NCBI RefSeq assembly: GCF_012958305.1
Contig: NZ_JABBYO010000001.1
Coordinates: forward strand, 248,001-312,000
Source: Tautonia rosea
GTDB lineage: Bacteria; Planctomycetota; Planctomycetia; Isosphaerales; Isosphaeraceae
Direction: 5' to 3'
DNA length: 64,000 nt
The translations under genes were made by a program, and so were the position numbers. Under the pieces are notes generated by a model. That model made no database searches, was not told the DNA's origin, and saw only the letters and a list, made by a program, of their open reading frames with translations. Below, piece by piece: positions 55,499 through 64,000 of this stretch (position 1 is the stretch's first letter; each line of letters opens with the position of its first letter).

Positions 55499-57736
55499 AT
55501 GACGCCTGGTAAACGCAAGCCGAAGGCCGCCCGCGCTCAACTGCGCGGGGCCGAACTGATTGATCTCCGGAAAAGCCGGCTCACCCGGCAACGCCAGCGC
55601 CTTGCCTGCCTGATCCCCGCCGTACTCGCGGCCCTGATCAGCGCGGCGATCGTCTGCGGCTCTGGACCGGCCTTCCCGTATCGGGTCGGCCAGCGAGCCA
55701 CGCGCGATCTCCGCGTCAACGTTCCCGAGTTCCAGCGGCTGAATTTGGTCCAGACAAACCTCCTCCGGGAGCAGGCGGCCCGTCAGATCTCCCCGATCTT
55801 CTCGAACGATCCCGCCCCGATCCTCGAACTTCAGAAGCTGCTCGAAGACCTTGTCGAAACCGTGGCCAACGCCCGCCGCGAGACGATCGCATCCTTGCCT
55901 CCCGATGTGGTCGAATCCTGGGGGCTTGATGCGAACATCTTCGAAGACCTCCGCGAGGCGAGTGACACTCCCGCGCGTCGTGACGATCTCCGCCGCTCAA
56001 TCGCCGAGGCCTTCGCGCCGATCATCCGTCACGGCGTCCTTGGTCGGGGCTTGCTTCCGCTCGATGAGGAGTCGGGCACGATGATCCAGGTCCTCCAGGA
56101 CGATCGCCGCGTCTCGGTCAGTCGAGACCGCGTCTTCCCCGAACGGCTGGTTCGCCCAGACGGTCTTGTCGCCGAGGACTTCATCGCCTCCTTCAACTCT
56201 CCCGAACTGGGAAAGACCCTGTTTGGCCTGGTAGACGACCGTCTGGCTCAGACGACCACGCTCCACTTCGAGAAGGAAGCCACGGCCGAGGCGCGTCAGC
56301 GGGCTCGGAATCGTGTTCGAGACTACTACGACACCTATACCCGAGGTCAGTTGCTGGTCGAAAAGGACCGCACGATCACCGAGGATCAGCTCGAACTGCT
56401 GAGGCTCGATCACGAAGCCACCCTTTCCTCGATCAGCTCGGCCGATCGCCTGCAACGGGTCGGGGCCTTCGTGGTCCTGGTGGCGATTCTGTACGGCTTG
56501 ACAGGCGCCCTGCTCCAGCGATTCGATCCGAAAACCGCAAGGGACCCGCTCCGGATCTCGGCCCTCTGTTTCGTCGCCGTGCTGGCTCTGGGGCTAAGCC
56601 GTTTGATTGCCATGCGCCCCTGGGGGGCCGAGCTGATCCCGGTCGCTCTGGCGGCCCTGATGCTTGCCGTGGCCTATACTCCCATGACGGCCCTGGTCTT
56701 TACCTTCGGAACGAGCCTCTTGATCAGCCTCGCGCTGGGCTCGGGACTTGGTTACTTCGTCATGCTCCTGGGAGGGACCGCCGCCGGAATCCTCTTGCTG
56801 GGGGAAGTTCGCACCAGGACCAAGCCGATCCAGGTCGGAGCCGTGGCGGCGATTGGCTATGCCTCGCTGTCGGCTGCCGTTGGACTCTGGCAGGAGCAAC
56901 CTCTCGAATTGATCGCCGCCGATAGCGGAATCCGGGCGGGTTGGGGCCTGCTGACCGGGTTCCTGCTCGGCGGCAGTTTGCCGTACGTCGAACGGCTGTT
57001 TGGCATCGTCACCGGCATCAGCCTGCTGGAACTCGGAGATGTGAACCACCCGCTGTTGCAAGAGCTTGTTCGGCGCGCTCCCGGCACGCACAACCACTCG
57101 ATCACCGTCGGCACCATCGCCGAGGCCGCGGCCGAGAAGATCGGGTGCGACGGCCTGCTTGTCCGGGTGGGGGCTTATTTCCACGACATCGGCAAGATGC
57201 TCAAGCCCAACTACTTCATCGAGAACCAGACCCCCGGCACCGTCAACCGCCATGCGAACCTCGCACCGGCCATGAGCACGTTGATCATCATCGGCCATGT
57301 CAAGGACGGCGTCGAACTGGGCCGCCAGCACAATCTGCCGGCCCGGATCATCGACCTGATCGAGCAGCACCACGGCACGACCCTGGTCGAATACTTCTAC
57401 CACGAGGCCAACCGCCGTCGAGACGGCAACCCTGATGCCTCGATCGTCCTCGAAAGTGCGTTCCGTTATCCCGGCCCGAAGCCTCAAACCAAGGAAGCCG
57501 CCATCCTGATGATGGCCGATGCCTCGGAGAGTGCCAGCCGGGCTCTGTCGGACCCGACCCCCGCCCGGCTCGAGGGGCTGGTTGAGGAACTGATCGACAA
57601 GCGCTTGCGTGATGGCCAGTTCGACCAGTGCGAGCTGACGATCCGAGAGATCGCCACGATCCGAGACAGTATAACTAAATCCCTCATCGGCATTTACCAC
57701 GGCCGCGTGAAGTACCCCCAGCAACGAACCGCCTGA
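55499..57736 (+). CDS. pgpH: 7TM HD-domain phosphodiesterase (PgpH-like)
   Basis: The 745-residue protein has a first membrane helix at about 35-56, an extracytoplasmic helical 7TMR-HDED domain (about 60-300), a bundle of about seven helices (about 315-510) and a C-terminal HD domain. The metal-binding His residues are visible: His533 in HNHSITV and His562-Asp563 in YFHDIGK, with more His residues downstream in RHANLAP and EQHHGT. Characterised relatives (Listeria PgpH) hydrolyse c-di-AMP, so control of that second messenger is the likely role; no diadenylate cyclase is in the window. It starts 46 bases after phoH, and ybeY follows after 7. Confidence 0.92.
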   Translation: MTPGKRKPKAARAQLRGAELIDLRKSRLTRQRQRLACLIPAVLAALISAAIVCGSGPAFPYRVGQRATRDLRVNVPEFQRLNLVQTNLLREQAARQISPIFSNDPAPILELQKLLEDLVETVANARRETIASLPPDVVESWGLDANIFEDLREASDTPARRDDLRRSIAEAFAPIIRHGVLGRGLLPLDEESGTMIQVLQDDRRVSVSRDRVFPERLVRPDGLVAEDFIASFNSPELGKTLFGLVDDRLAQTTTLHFEKEATAEARQRARNRVRDYYDTYTRGQLLVEKDRTITEDQLELLRLDHEATLSSISSADRLQRVGAFVVLVAILYGLTGALLQRFDPKTARDPLRISALCFVAVLALGLSRLIAMRPWGAELIPVALAALMLAVAYTPMTALVFTFGTSLLISLALGSGLGYFVMLLGGTAAGILLLGEVRTRTKPIQVGAVAAIGYASLSAAVGLWQEQPLELIAADSGIRAGWGLLTGFLLGGSLPYVERLFGIVTGISLLELGDVNHPLLQELVRRAPGTHNHSITVGTIAEAAAEKIGCDGLLVRVGAYFHDIGKMLKPNYFIENQTPGTVNRHANLAPAMSTLIIIGHVKDGVELGRQHNLPARIIDLIEQHHGTTLVEYFYHEANRRRDGNPDASIVLESAFRYPGPKPQTKEAAILMMADASESASRALSDPTPARLEGLVEELIDKRLRDGQFDQCELTIREIATIRDSITKSLIGIYHGRVKYPQQRTA

Positions 57737-57743
57737 CACCCCG

Positions 57744-58268
57744 ATGGCATTACTCCCCTCCGACGATCCTGGCCGGCCCCCTCTGGAGATCGACCTGAGC
57801 GATACTCAAAGGCACCTGCGCCTCGATCCTGACCGCGTTCGGTCCATCGCTCGACACACCCTGGAGCAGGAAGGGGTCCATCACGGCTCCGTGTCGATCG
57901 CCGTGGTCGATAATCAAGCCATTCATGAGATCAATCGTCGCCACCTCGATCACGACTGGCCAACCGACGTCATCAGCTTCCTACTCTCGGAGCCGGACGC
58001 CCCGGAGTTCTCGGGCGATCTGATCATTTCGGCCGAGATGGCCGTCTCGGTGGCAACCCAGTGCGGCCTTGACCCAAATGCAGAATTCGCGTTGTACTTG
58101 GTCCACGGACTTCTTCATCTCTGTGGTCACGACGACCTGACCGAGGTGGAGCGGACCCGAATGCGCGATCGAGAAGACGAGATCCTCGAGGTTCTGGGCA
58201 TCGCCCGTCCCCCTCGCGATCTTGAGGGGGCACGGTACGAGGTTTCGGTACGGGAGGCAGGTTCTTGA
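57744..58268 (+). CDS. ybeY: Endoribonuclease YbeY (rRNA maturation factor)
   Basis: YbeY is a zinc endoribonuclease needed for 16S rRNA 3' processing and ribosome quality control. The 174-residue protein has the NRRHLDHDWPTDVISF core (about 64-79) and the metal motif HGLLHLCGHDD: His121 and His125 match the first two ligands of HGxLHLxGYDH, but the third position is Asp131 and the Tyr position is His129. Asp could serve as ligand, or His129 could. It is flanked by pgpH and the CorC-like gene, the classical neighbourhood, and its stop overlaps the next start (TTGA). Confidence 0.93.
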   Translation: MALLPSDDPGRPPLEIDLSDTQRHLRLDPDRVRSIARHTLEQEGVHHGSVSIAVVDNQAIHEINRRHLDHDWPTDVISFLLSEPDAPEFSGDLIISAEMAVSVATQCGLDPNAEFALYLVHGLLHLCGHDDLTEVERTRMRDREDEILEVLGIARPPRDLEGARYEVSVREAGS

Positions 58269-59563
58269 GTGCCTTGGCCTTCGGGATCATTCTGGTCGCG
58301 GCTCTTGGGATGGCCGCCTGGCACGGCCTGGCGGTCTTGATCTCTCGAGCCCTGTTGACCTACTCGCGGAGTCAGTTGGAAGCCCAGTGCGAGGCCAGCG
58401 GTCATCCCGATCGGGCCGACGCGATCGAAGCCGAATGGGAACAGACCGAACGCTCCTGCGCAGTCCATGCGACTGCCTCGGGCCTTCTTCTCCTGGCCTT
58501 GCTCGGAATTGCCGAGGCCAATCACCCGGCAACCGTCAACCCCTGGACCTTGATTGTCGCCTGGATCGCGGCGGGTATGCTGCTCCGGATCGTCGCCGGG
58601 GTCTCCGGTCGCGTCTATGCCGAGGCGGTCCTCGACTGGTCCTGGCCGATCGTTCAGATCCTGAACTCGCTGGCCGTCCCGATTCTCTCCGCCGGCGTGG
58701 CTCTGGAATCGGCCGTGCAGCGCCGTCGCAAGGGCCCTCGACGCAATGCACGCCCCCGTCCCTTGAGCGTCGAGGTCGAGATCCGGTCGCTTCGCTCTGC
58801 CGCCGAGGCGGAGCACGAATTGACCGAAGCCACTCGCGATCGGATCGAGCACCTCGTGGCCCTGGAACGGCGCGACGTGGGAGAGATCATGACCCCCCGC
58901 TCGGCGATGGTTGCCCTGTCGGCCAGTACTCCGGCCGCCGAAGCGGCCCGCACGATCATCGCCTCGGGTCACAGCCGCATTCCGCTCTTTGGCGAGAATC
59001 GCGACGACATTGTCGGCATCCTTTACGCCAAGGACTTCTTTGGTGAACTGCTTGACGGCTCTAGCCTCGACGCCGTTCGGCTCAGACGCCTTGTGCGTCC
59101 TCCGCTCCGCGTGCCGGAAACCAAGCGAGCCTCAGACCTGATCGACGAGATGCGCCGCCAGCGCGTCCACCTGGCCATCGTGCTCGACGAGTACGGCGGC
59201 GTCGCCGGTCTGGTCACCCTCGAAGACCTGCTCGAGGAGATCGTCGGGGCGATCGACGACGAATATGATAATCCGACTCCGGAAGACCCGATCGTTTTGA
59301 TTGCCGAGTCGCTGTACGAGGTCGATGCCGGGATGAGCCTCGACGACCTGAACGAGCGGCTCGACCTCGACCTGCCGACCGACGCCGACTATCAAACGAT
59401 TGGCGGGTTCGCCTTCAATGCGCTCGGTCGATTACCCGAGCCGGGCGTTTCGTTCCTCGACCGTGGGGTTGAGTTTACAGTGATCGAGGTTGGTGATCAC
59501 TCGATTCGAAGAGTTCGCATTGATCTGCGACCGAGGGAGAGCCTGGAGCACTCGGTCGGCTAA
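58265..59563 (+). CDS. CBS-domain transporter-like protein (CorC/HlyC family)
   Basis: The 432-residue protein has four hydrophobic N-terminal segments (about 3-30, 72-92, 98-118 and 130-155) where CNNM/DUF21 proteins have theirs, two CBS domains at about 205-265 and 268-330 ([39 protein letters not shown]) and a CorC/HlyC C-terminal domain to about 425. Relatives are linked to Mg2+ or Co2+ efflux. The N-terminal part is only weakly like DUF21, so transport activity is inferred. The start is a TTG overlapping the ybeY stop, which suggests coupled translation. Confidence 0.9.
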   Translation: MSALAFGIILVAALGMAAWHGLAVLISRALLTYSRSQLEAQCEASGHPDRADAIEAEWEQTERSCAVHATASGLLLLALLGIAEANHPATVNPWTLIVAWIAAGMLLRIVAGVSGRVYAEAVLDWSWPIVQILNSLAVPILSAGVALESAVQRRRKGPRRNARPRPLSVEVEIRSLRSAAEAEHELTEATRDRIEHLVALERRDVGEIMTPRSAMVALSASTPAAEAARTIIASGHSRIPLFGENRDDIVGILYAKDFFGELLDGSSLDAVRLRRLVRPPLRVPETKRASDLIDEMRRQRVHLAIVLDEYGGVAGLVTLEDLLEEIVGAIDDEYDNPTPEDPIVLIAESLYEVDAGMSLDDLNERLDLDLPTDADYQTIGGFAFNALGRLPEPGVSFLDRGVEFTVIEVGDHSIRRVRIDLRPRESLEHSVG

Positions 59564-59593
59564 GCCGGGCCATCTCGCGACGGAACCCCACCC

Positions 59594-60334
59594 TTGGCCG
59601 CGATTCGCACGCCTGCCCTGGTGATCCGATCGGTCGATGTCTTTGAGACCAGTCGGGTCCTCACGCTCTTTACGAGAGAGCTGGGCAAGGTCTCAGCCCT
59701 CGCCAAGGGGGCCCGGCGGCTCAAGTCTCCATTTCAGTCCGGGCTTGACCTGCTCAGCGTCTGCGATATCGTGGTGCTCCACAAGGCGTCCGATGCCCTC
59801 GACCTGCTGACCGAGGCCGTGCTTGACGAGCACTTCGAACCACTTCGCCGCGATCTCGCGGCCCTCTACGCCGGCTGTTACCTGGCCGAGTTGCTCGACG
59901 CCCTGACCGACCGCCACGACCCGCACCCGAAGCTGTTCGACGCGGCCCGAGTGACCCTTCGTCACCTGGGCGATCCCGTCTCTCGCCCGAGCCGGACCCT
60001 CCGGTTCGAGCTGGCCTGTCTCCGGGAGTTGGGTTTGATGCCGGCACTCGATACCTGTGTTCACTGCGGCCGACCTCCGACGGCACCCGACCAGCGGGTC
60101 GCCTTCGGCCTGGCCACCGGCGGCGTCTTGTGCGCCGACTGCCGGCCCGGTCAGCCGCATGTCGCCACCCTCTCCGCCACCACCCTCGACACGATCCGGG
60201 CCCTCGCCTCTCCAGGCGATGCCTGGAAGGCGACCTGGGGGCATCCGGAGGTCCTCGTGCCGGTGCGGTCGACGGTTGGGGCGATCATCAGTCATCTCAT
60301 GGGTCGAAGGCCGCGCCTCCTTTCCTTCGTCTGA
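59594..60334 (+). CDS. recO: DNA repair protein RecO
   Basis: RecO loads RecA with RecR on SSB-coated single-strand DNA and anneals strands. The 246-residue protein has the OB-fold N-terminus (about 1-80, with ETSRVLTLFTRELGKVSALAKGARR), a helical core and a four-cysteine zinc site: Cys155, Cys158, Cys180 and Cys183 in CVHCG ... CADC. The length is normal. The start codon is a TTG; no better one is in frame before the conserved N-terminus. It is 30 bases downstream of the CorC-like gene, the neighbourhood seen in many phyla. Confidence 0.93.
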   Translation: MAAIRTPALVIRSVDVFETSRVLTLFTRELGKVSALAKGARRLKSPFQSGLDLLSVCDIVVLHKASDALDLLTEAVLDEHFEPLRRDLAALYAGCYLAELLDALTDRHDPHPKLFDAARVTLRHLGDPVSRPSRTLRFELACLRELGLMPALDTCVHCGRPPTAPDQRVAFGLATGGVLCADCRPGQPHVATLSATTLDTIRALASPGDAWKATWGHPEVLVPVRSTVGAIISHLMGRRPRLLSFV

Positions 60335-60437
60335 TCGGCTTCGGGTCGCCAGGAACGGAGCCCGGTACCGGTTGGTGTGATGATGGACGCGAAGCGGGTC
60401 GGCCGATGGGGTCGGGTCGACGCGGCCTCTTTCTGAG

Positions 60438-60454
60438 CCGACTCAGTCAGTCGG
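60438..60454 (+). promoter_or_regulatory. Small hairpin overlapping the BamD-like ribosome-binding site
   Basis: CCGACT at 60438-60443 pairs perfectly with AGTCGG at 60449-60454 around CAGTC. The right arm includes the first two bases of the GGAG ten bases before the start codon, so folding could reduce translation. Stability is modest. Confidence 0.3.
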
Positions 60455-60466
60455 AGCGAGACACGG

Positions 60467-61807
60467 ATGTCCCAGCCCCTGTCCCGATCCCGAACCTCCT
60501 CTCCCCCGGCCCTCGTCGTGGCCGGGCTGGCCCTGGTGGTTGCGCTCGCCACGAGCGGCTGCCGTGGCGGCTCGTCTCCCGGGCTCCGAGGCATGTTTCC
60601 GGCCGCCCAGCGCGGGTCTGATGTCGATGCCCCGGAAAGCCAGGCCTTGCTCGCCCGATGGATGGGCACTCCTCGAACCGATGATCAGGTCCGCCGCGTG
60701 GGAGGCTTGACCCTTCGACCCGACGGTTGGGCGTCCAAAGGCCGAGAGACCGAGGATCAGCGGGCTGCCGAGTTCGAGGCGGCCGAGCAGCTTTATCTCC
60801 AGGGTGATCTCGACGCCGCCGAGAAGGCGTTCGCCCGGATCGCCCGCAAGGAGCGGCCCTCGGGAATCAAGCAGTTCACCGACGCCCTCTCCGAGATCGG
60901 CGGGCTCGACGACTTCGACCGCCGTCGATCCCCTTGGGGCATGCGATCGCTTTACTACCTGGGTGAGATCCGCTTCAAGAAAGGGAACTACGTCGGGGCG
61001 CACGACACCTTTGAAGAACTGCTCAAGGACTATCCCGGCACCCCACACCTCGACGAAGCGGTCTCTCGAGAGTTCCAGATTGCCCAGACATGGCTCAATC
61101 AGATCCGGCCTGCCGAGGACCAGCCTCCCCTGCCCTGGCATGCCCGGTTCCGCGGTGGGTTACCTCTGATCGACACCGGCGGGCACGCCGTCGCGGTGCT
61201 CGAACACGTTCGTCAGAACGACCCGGCCGGCCCCCTGGCCGATGCCTCCGTGAAGCTGATCGCAGACCACTATTCCAGTGTCGGCGATCACGAGACGGCG
61301 GCCTTCTACTACGATCAGCTCATCAGCGATCATCCCAAGAGCCCCTTGCTTCATGATGCCTTGATGTCAAGCGTCGACTCGAAACTGAACGCCTACATCG
61401 GTCCCGAATATGACTTCACCGGCCTGGCCGAAGCGCGGAACACCGCGAAACGAGCCATGCAACTGTTTCCCGAACGCCTGACCAGTACCTCGGACGACCT
61501 CTACCACACGCTCGACCTGATCGCCGATCAGGAAGCCGAGCGCGACTACACGATGGGCGAATGGTACCGAAGTGCCGGCTACGTGATCTCGGCGGAGTAC
61601 TACTTCGGCGGGATCGTGCAGAAGTGGCCCCGGAGCGAGTGGGCTGAGAAGGCCCGCGCCCAACTGGCCGAGCTAGCCACCATGCCTCGCAAGGAAACGG
61701 CTCCCTCGAAGATGATGGTCCAGCCCGGTGGAAACGATCCGTTTGCCCAGGGAATCAGCTCGGGCAATCCCGGTGGACTCGGCCCCGGCTCAACGATGGG
61801 CCCCTGA
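60467..61807 (+). CDS. BamD-like TPR lipoprotein
   Basis: The 446-residue protein has a lipoprotein-type signal with Cys32 in ATSGCRGG, then TPR-like helix pairs: AAEQLYLQGDLDAAEKAFARI near 105, YYLGEIRFKKGNYVGAHDTFEELLKDYPGTPHLDEA near 165, and further units near 255 and 365. The YPGTPHLDEA and HPKSPLLHDA ends are typical of BamD/YbgF-type outer-membrane assembly proteins. It lies beside lptE, which supports an outer-membrane role. At 446 residues it is nearly twice E. coli BamD, so it may be a planctomycete-specific relative. An inverted repeat (60438-60454) overlaps its GGAG ribosome site. Confidence 0.8.
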   Translation: MSQPLSRSRTSSPPALVVAGLALVVALATSGCRGGSSPGLRGMFPAAQRGSDVDAPESQALLARWMGTPRTDDQVRRVGGLTLRPDGWASKGRETEDQRAAEFEAAEQLYLQGDLDAAEKAFARIARKERPSGIKQFTDALSEIGGLDDFDRRRSPWGMRSLYYLGEIRFKKGNYVGAHDTFEELLKDYPGTPHLDEAVSREFQIAQTWLNQIRPAEDQPPLPWHARFRGGLPLIDTGGHAVAVLEHVRQNDPAGPLADASVKLIADHYSSVGDHETAAFYYDQLISDHPKSPLLHDALMSSVDSKLNAYIGPEYDFTGLAEARNTAKRAMQLFPERLTSTSDDLYHTLDLIADQEAERDYTMGEWYRSAGYVISAEYYFGGIVQKWPRSEWAEKARAQLAELATMPRKETAPSKMMVQPGGNDPFAQGISSGNPGGLGPGSTMGP

Positions 61808-61891
61808 TCACGAGGGGATCAGCCCGTACCCGAACCGTTCAAGGACGCGCCCCGAGGCGCCCGGCCCAGGGCCGGCACAGGAGGTCCCGTG

Positions 61892-62431
61892 ATGGCGATG
61901 GCTCGAACCAATCCCCGATGCGGCCCCGGCCCCTGCGCGTTGCTCGCCGCGATCGCCGCCCTGGCCGTGATCGGCGGCGGGTGCGGCTATTCGCTCCGGG
62001 CTCCGTTCGACGAGTCGATCCGCACCGTCTACGTGCCGATCTTTCGATCCTTCTCGTTCCGGGATGATCTCAACATCCGCTTGCAGGAAGAGCTAATCAA
62101 GGAGATTGAGAATCGCACGACCTACCGCGTGGTCGATTCCCCAGAGAAGGCCGATACGATCCTCTCCGGAACCGTGCTTTATGCACAAAAGTTCAACGCC
62201 GTGGTCAGTCCGAACAACCTGCCGCGTCAGTTGTTTGCCGACCTGACCATCGAGGTGAGCTGGGAAGACCTCCGCAATCCGACTGATCCCGACAAGGAAC
62301 CCCCCAAGGTCACGCTCACGCAGACCGTCCCCTTCTTCCCCGAGCCGGGCGAGACCGCCTTCCTTGCCTACCAAGAAGCCATTCGCCGCGCGGCGGTCGA
62401 TATCGTTAATATGATGGAGGAGCCCTGGTGA
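61892..62431 (+). CDS. lptE: LptE-like LPS-assembly lipoprotein
   Basis: The 179-residue protein has a lipoprotein-type signal with Cys31 in GGGCGYSLR, the GCGYxL start typical of LptE, then IRTVYVPIFRSFSFRDDLNIRLQEELIKEIENRT, the pattern of the LptE/RlpB fold, and a beta-rich C-terminal half. LptE plugs the LptD barrel for LPS export to the outer surface. GGAGG lies six bases before the ATG; a GTG directly upstream would be too close. No lptD is in the window. With the neighbouring BamD-like gene it indicates a conventional diderm envelope. Confidence 0.85.
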   Translation: MAMARTNPRCGPGPCALLAAIAALAVIGGGCGYSLRAPFDESIRTVYVPIFRSFSFRDDLNIRLQEELIKEIENRTTYRVVDSPEKADTILSGTVLYAQKFNAVVSPNNLPRQLFADLTIEVSWEDLRNPTDPDKEPPKVTLTQTVPFFPEPGETAFLAYQEAIRRAAVDIVNMMEEPW

Positions 62432-62519
62432 TCACTCGGGGAGCGTTCCGTCTGGTCGATCAATCGGCCGGAGGGCCTCACCGTCACCGGGAACTGGGTT
62501 CGGATCGGAAGCACTGCCG

Positions 62520-63410
62520 GTGACCTCTGCGCTATTCCTGCTGCTGATCGCGATCGTGGTACTCGGAACCCTGCCAGGGCTGGCCGACTGGACGCTGCCC
62601 GACCGGGTCGTTCGACGTCCGGCGATCATGGGCATCCTGAACCTGACCCCCGATAGTTTCTCCGACGGCGGCCTGATTCCCGACCTTCAGACAGCGGTGG
62701 CTCGGGCCGAGCAACTCGTCCAGTCCGGGGCCGACCTGCTCGACCTTGGCGGCGAGTCAAGCCGTCCCGGCGCCGATCCCGTCTCGATCGACGAGGAGAT
62801 CCGCCGGGTCGTTCCCGTCGTCGACGCTCTTGCCGGGAGCATCGGGGTGCCCCTGTCCATCGACACGACCAAGCCCGAGGTCGCCCAGGCCGCGCTCCGG
62901 GCCGGAGCTGCGGTGATCAACGACATCCAGGGGTTGCTCGGTGACGACCAGATGCCCCGCCTGGTGGCCGAGTCCGGGGCCGGGGTCGTCTTGATGCACA
63001 TGCAAGGCTCTCCGCGAACGATGCAGCAGAACCCGACGTATGCCGATGTCGTGACCGAGGTCTACGACGCCCTGGCGTCTCGGATCGACCGGGCCGAGTC
63101 ATTCGGGATCGATCGATCGCGGATCGCCATTGATCCCGGCATTGGCTTCGGCAAGACCGCCGACCACAACTGGCAGTTGCTCCGCCATCTCGATCGGTTC
63201 GCCGGGCTGGGCTGCGCGATTCTGATCGGCACGTCTCGCAAGCGGTTTCTCGGAGCTCTGACCGGCCGAGACGTGTCGGAGCGGACGACCGCCTCGGTCG
63301 TCTCTTCCGTACTGGCGATCGAGGCCGGGGCCGACATTGTCCGGGTTCACGACGTGGAACCGATGGCTGATGCCGTAAAGGTCTGGTCAGCGATGCGTCC
63401 CTCGGTGTAA
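62520..63410 (+). CDS. folP: Dihydropteroate synthase
   Basis: FolP joins p-aminobenzoate to the pterin diphosphate in folate synthesis; it is the target of sulfonamides. The 296-residue protein has IMGILNLTPDSFSDGG (about 36-51), DLGGESSRPGA near 75, SIDTTKPEVA near 113, NDIQG near 134 and LIGTSRKRFLG near 236, the complete family pattern. Unusually, the first 24 residues after the GTG are a membrane-helix-like hydrophobic stretch (ALFLLLIAIVVLGTLPGLA). A GTG at 62556 would shorten it, but even then part remains, so a wrong start or a true anchor are both possible. Confidence 0.93.
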   Translation: MTSALFLLLIAIVVLGTLPGLADWTLPDRVVRRPAIMGILNLTPDSFSDGGLIPDLQTAVARAEQLVQSGADLLDLGGESSRPGADPVSIDEEIRRVVPVVDALAGSIGVPLSIDTTKPEVAQAALRAGAAVINDIQGLLGDDQMPRLVAESGAGVVLMHMQGSPRTMQQNPTYADVVTEVYDALASRIDRAESFGIDRSRIAIDPGIGFGKTADHNWQLLRHLDRFAGLGCAILIGTSRKRFLGALTGRDVSERTTASVVSSVLAIEAGADIVRVHDVEPMADAVKVWSAMRPSV

Positions 63411-63457
63411 ACGATCGAACCGCGCTCACTTACGCTTCAACGACGGAACGAAATCCG

Positions 63458-64000
63458 ATGGCTTCACAGGTGATGTCCGAGTCCCTTCTCGACCAGTGCC
63501 GATCGCTCGCCAAGCGGGCCAAGGCCGCTTCCCGATCGCTCGCCTCGGCGTCGGGGACCGCAAAGAATGACTGGCTAACGCGATCGGCCGAGGCCCTCCG
63601 CGCCAACGTCGAAACGATTCTCAACGCCAACGCCCGAGACGTTGCGGCCGCTCCCGAGTTCGGCCTGACCTCAGCGGCGGTCGATCGCCTGACGCTCAAC
63701 CCGGCACGGATCGATCAGATCGCCGTCGCTCTGGAAGAAGTCGCCGCCTTGCCCGACCCCGTGGGCGAGGTGATCGAAGGCTACCGGCGTCCGAACGGTC
63801 TTGAGGTGACGAAGCTCCGCGTGCCGCTTGGCGTCATCTTCATGATGTACGAGAGCCGGCCAAACGTGACCGCCGACGCCGCCGCACTCTGCGTCAAGAG
63901 TGGCAACGCGGTCATCCTTCGCGGCGGCAAGGAGGCTCGTCACACGAACCTGGCTCTGCACGCTGTTCTCGCCGATCAGCTCGACGCCTCGGGCCTCCCT
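63458..64000 (+). CDS. proA: Glutamate-5-semialdehyde dehydrogenase (partial)
   Basis: ProA reduces gamma-glutamyl phosphate to the semialdehyde in proline synthesis. The first 181 codons are present before the window ends. They include the N-terminal helical LAKRAKAASRSLAS, the NAxD-like NANARDVAAA segment near residue 57, LRVPLGVIFMMYESRPNVTADAAALCVKSGNAVILRGGKEA near 122, which is the ProA nucleotide-binding core. The catalytic Cys lies beyond the window. It starts 47 bases after folP on the same strand. A second in-frame ATG at 63473 is a possible alternative start. Confidence 0.95.
   Translation, partial: MASQVMSESLLDQCRSLAKRAKAASRSLASASGTAKNDWLTRSAEALRANVETILNANARDVAAAPEFGLTSAAVDRLTLNPARIDQIAVALEEVAALPDPVGEVIEGYRRPNGLEVTKLRVPLGVIFMMYESRPNVTADAAALCVKSGNAVILRGGKEARHTNLALHAVLADQLDASGLP

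Overview
The window looks like a chromosome segment of a high-GC planctomycete, most likely from the Isosphaeraceae (Tautonia/Isosphaera-like); the genus is an inference. The grounds are two loci of secreted planctomycete cytochrome-c/DUF1549/DUF1553 proteins paired with Tat-exported DUF1501 proteins, two large membrane-anchored Ser/Thr kinases, a PEP-CTERM surface protein, a DUF2239 protein, and LptE-like and BamD-like lipoproteins that point to an outer membrane. I saw no rRNA, tRNA, CRISPR array, integrase or transposase.

Layout. 0-2.6 kb: end of a membrane protein, then dapF (lysine/peptidoglycan precursor), a DUF429 protein starting inside the dapF stop codon, and bioD. 2.8-9.1 kb: an unknown zinc-ribbon membrane protein, then glgA and a GH57 glucanotransferase/amylase around a proline-rich PEP-CTERM protein, a small alpha-glucan neighbourhood. 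9.1-17.9 kb: a DUF58 protein and partner, a Ser/Thr kinase with a beta-helix-like ectodomain, an acyl-CoA-dehydrogenase-like flavoprotein, a Nudix protein and unknown membrane proteins. 18.0-26.6 kb, minus strand: DUF1501, methyltransferase, DUF1549/DUF1553 protein with Ig-like domains, and a cytochrome-c/WD40/PPC giant. 27.0-29.5 kb: purC, a small membrane protein and aroC. 29.9-31.8 kb: two small secreted proteins, the first split by a frameshift in a run of eight G, then a DUF2239 gene. 31.8-33.2 kb: a 1.4-kb gene-free stretch with direct repeats and a nested 174-bp inverted repeat.

33.2-37.8 kb: a second DUF1549/DUF1553 plus DUF1501 pair and a GNAT acetyltransferase. 37.9-41.9 kb: a coiled-coil membrane protein and an M28 peptidase with PDZ domain. 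42.1-46.0 kb: a three-gene ABC importer-like operon (lipoprotein, ATPase, fused double permease) whose ATPase keeps both Walker motifs but has lost the Q-loop Gln, the LSGGQ core and the switch His. 46.2-49.5 kb: a kinase with TPR-like C-terminus and a doubtful minus-strand gene. 49.8-64 kb: a long co-directional housekeeping run: carA, purA, uppS, cdsA, phoH, pgpH-like HD hydrolase, ybeY, CBS/CorC protein, recO, BamD-like lipoprotein, lptE, folP and proA (cut by the window end).

The best candidates for undescribed biology are the ABC operon with a degenerate ATPase, the poly-G split secreted gene, the structured 31.8-33.2 kb stretch, and a perfect 14-bp palindrome between the purA promoter candidate and its ribosome-binding site. 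Start codons were chosen by ribosome-binding site, signal peptide and family N-termini, so several differ from the longest possible reading frame.
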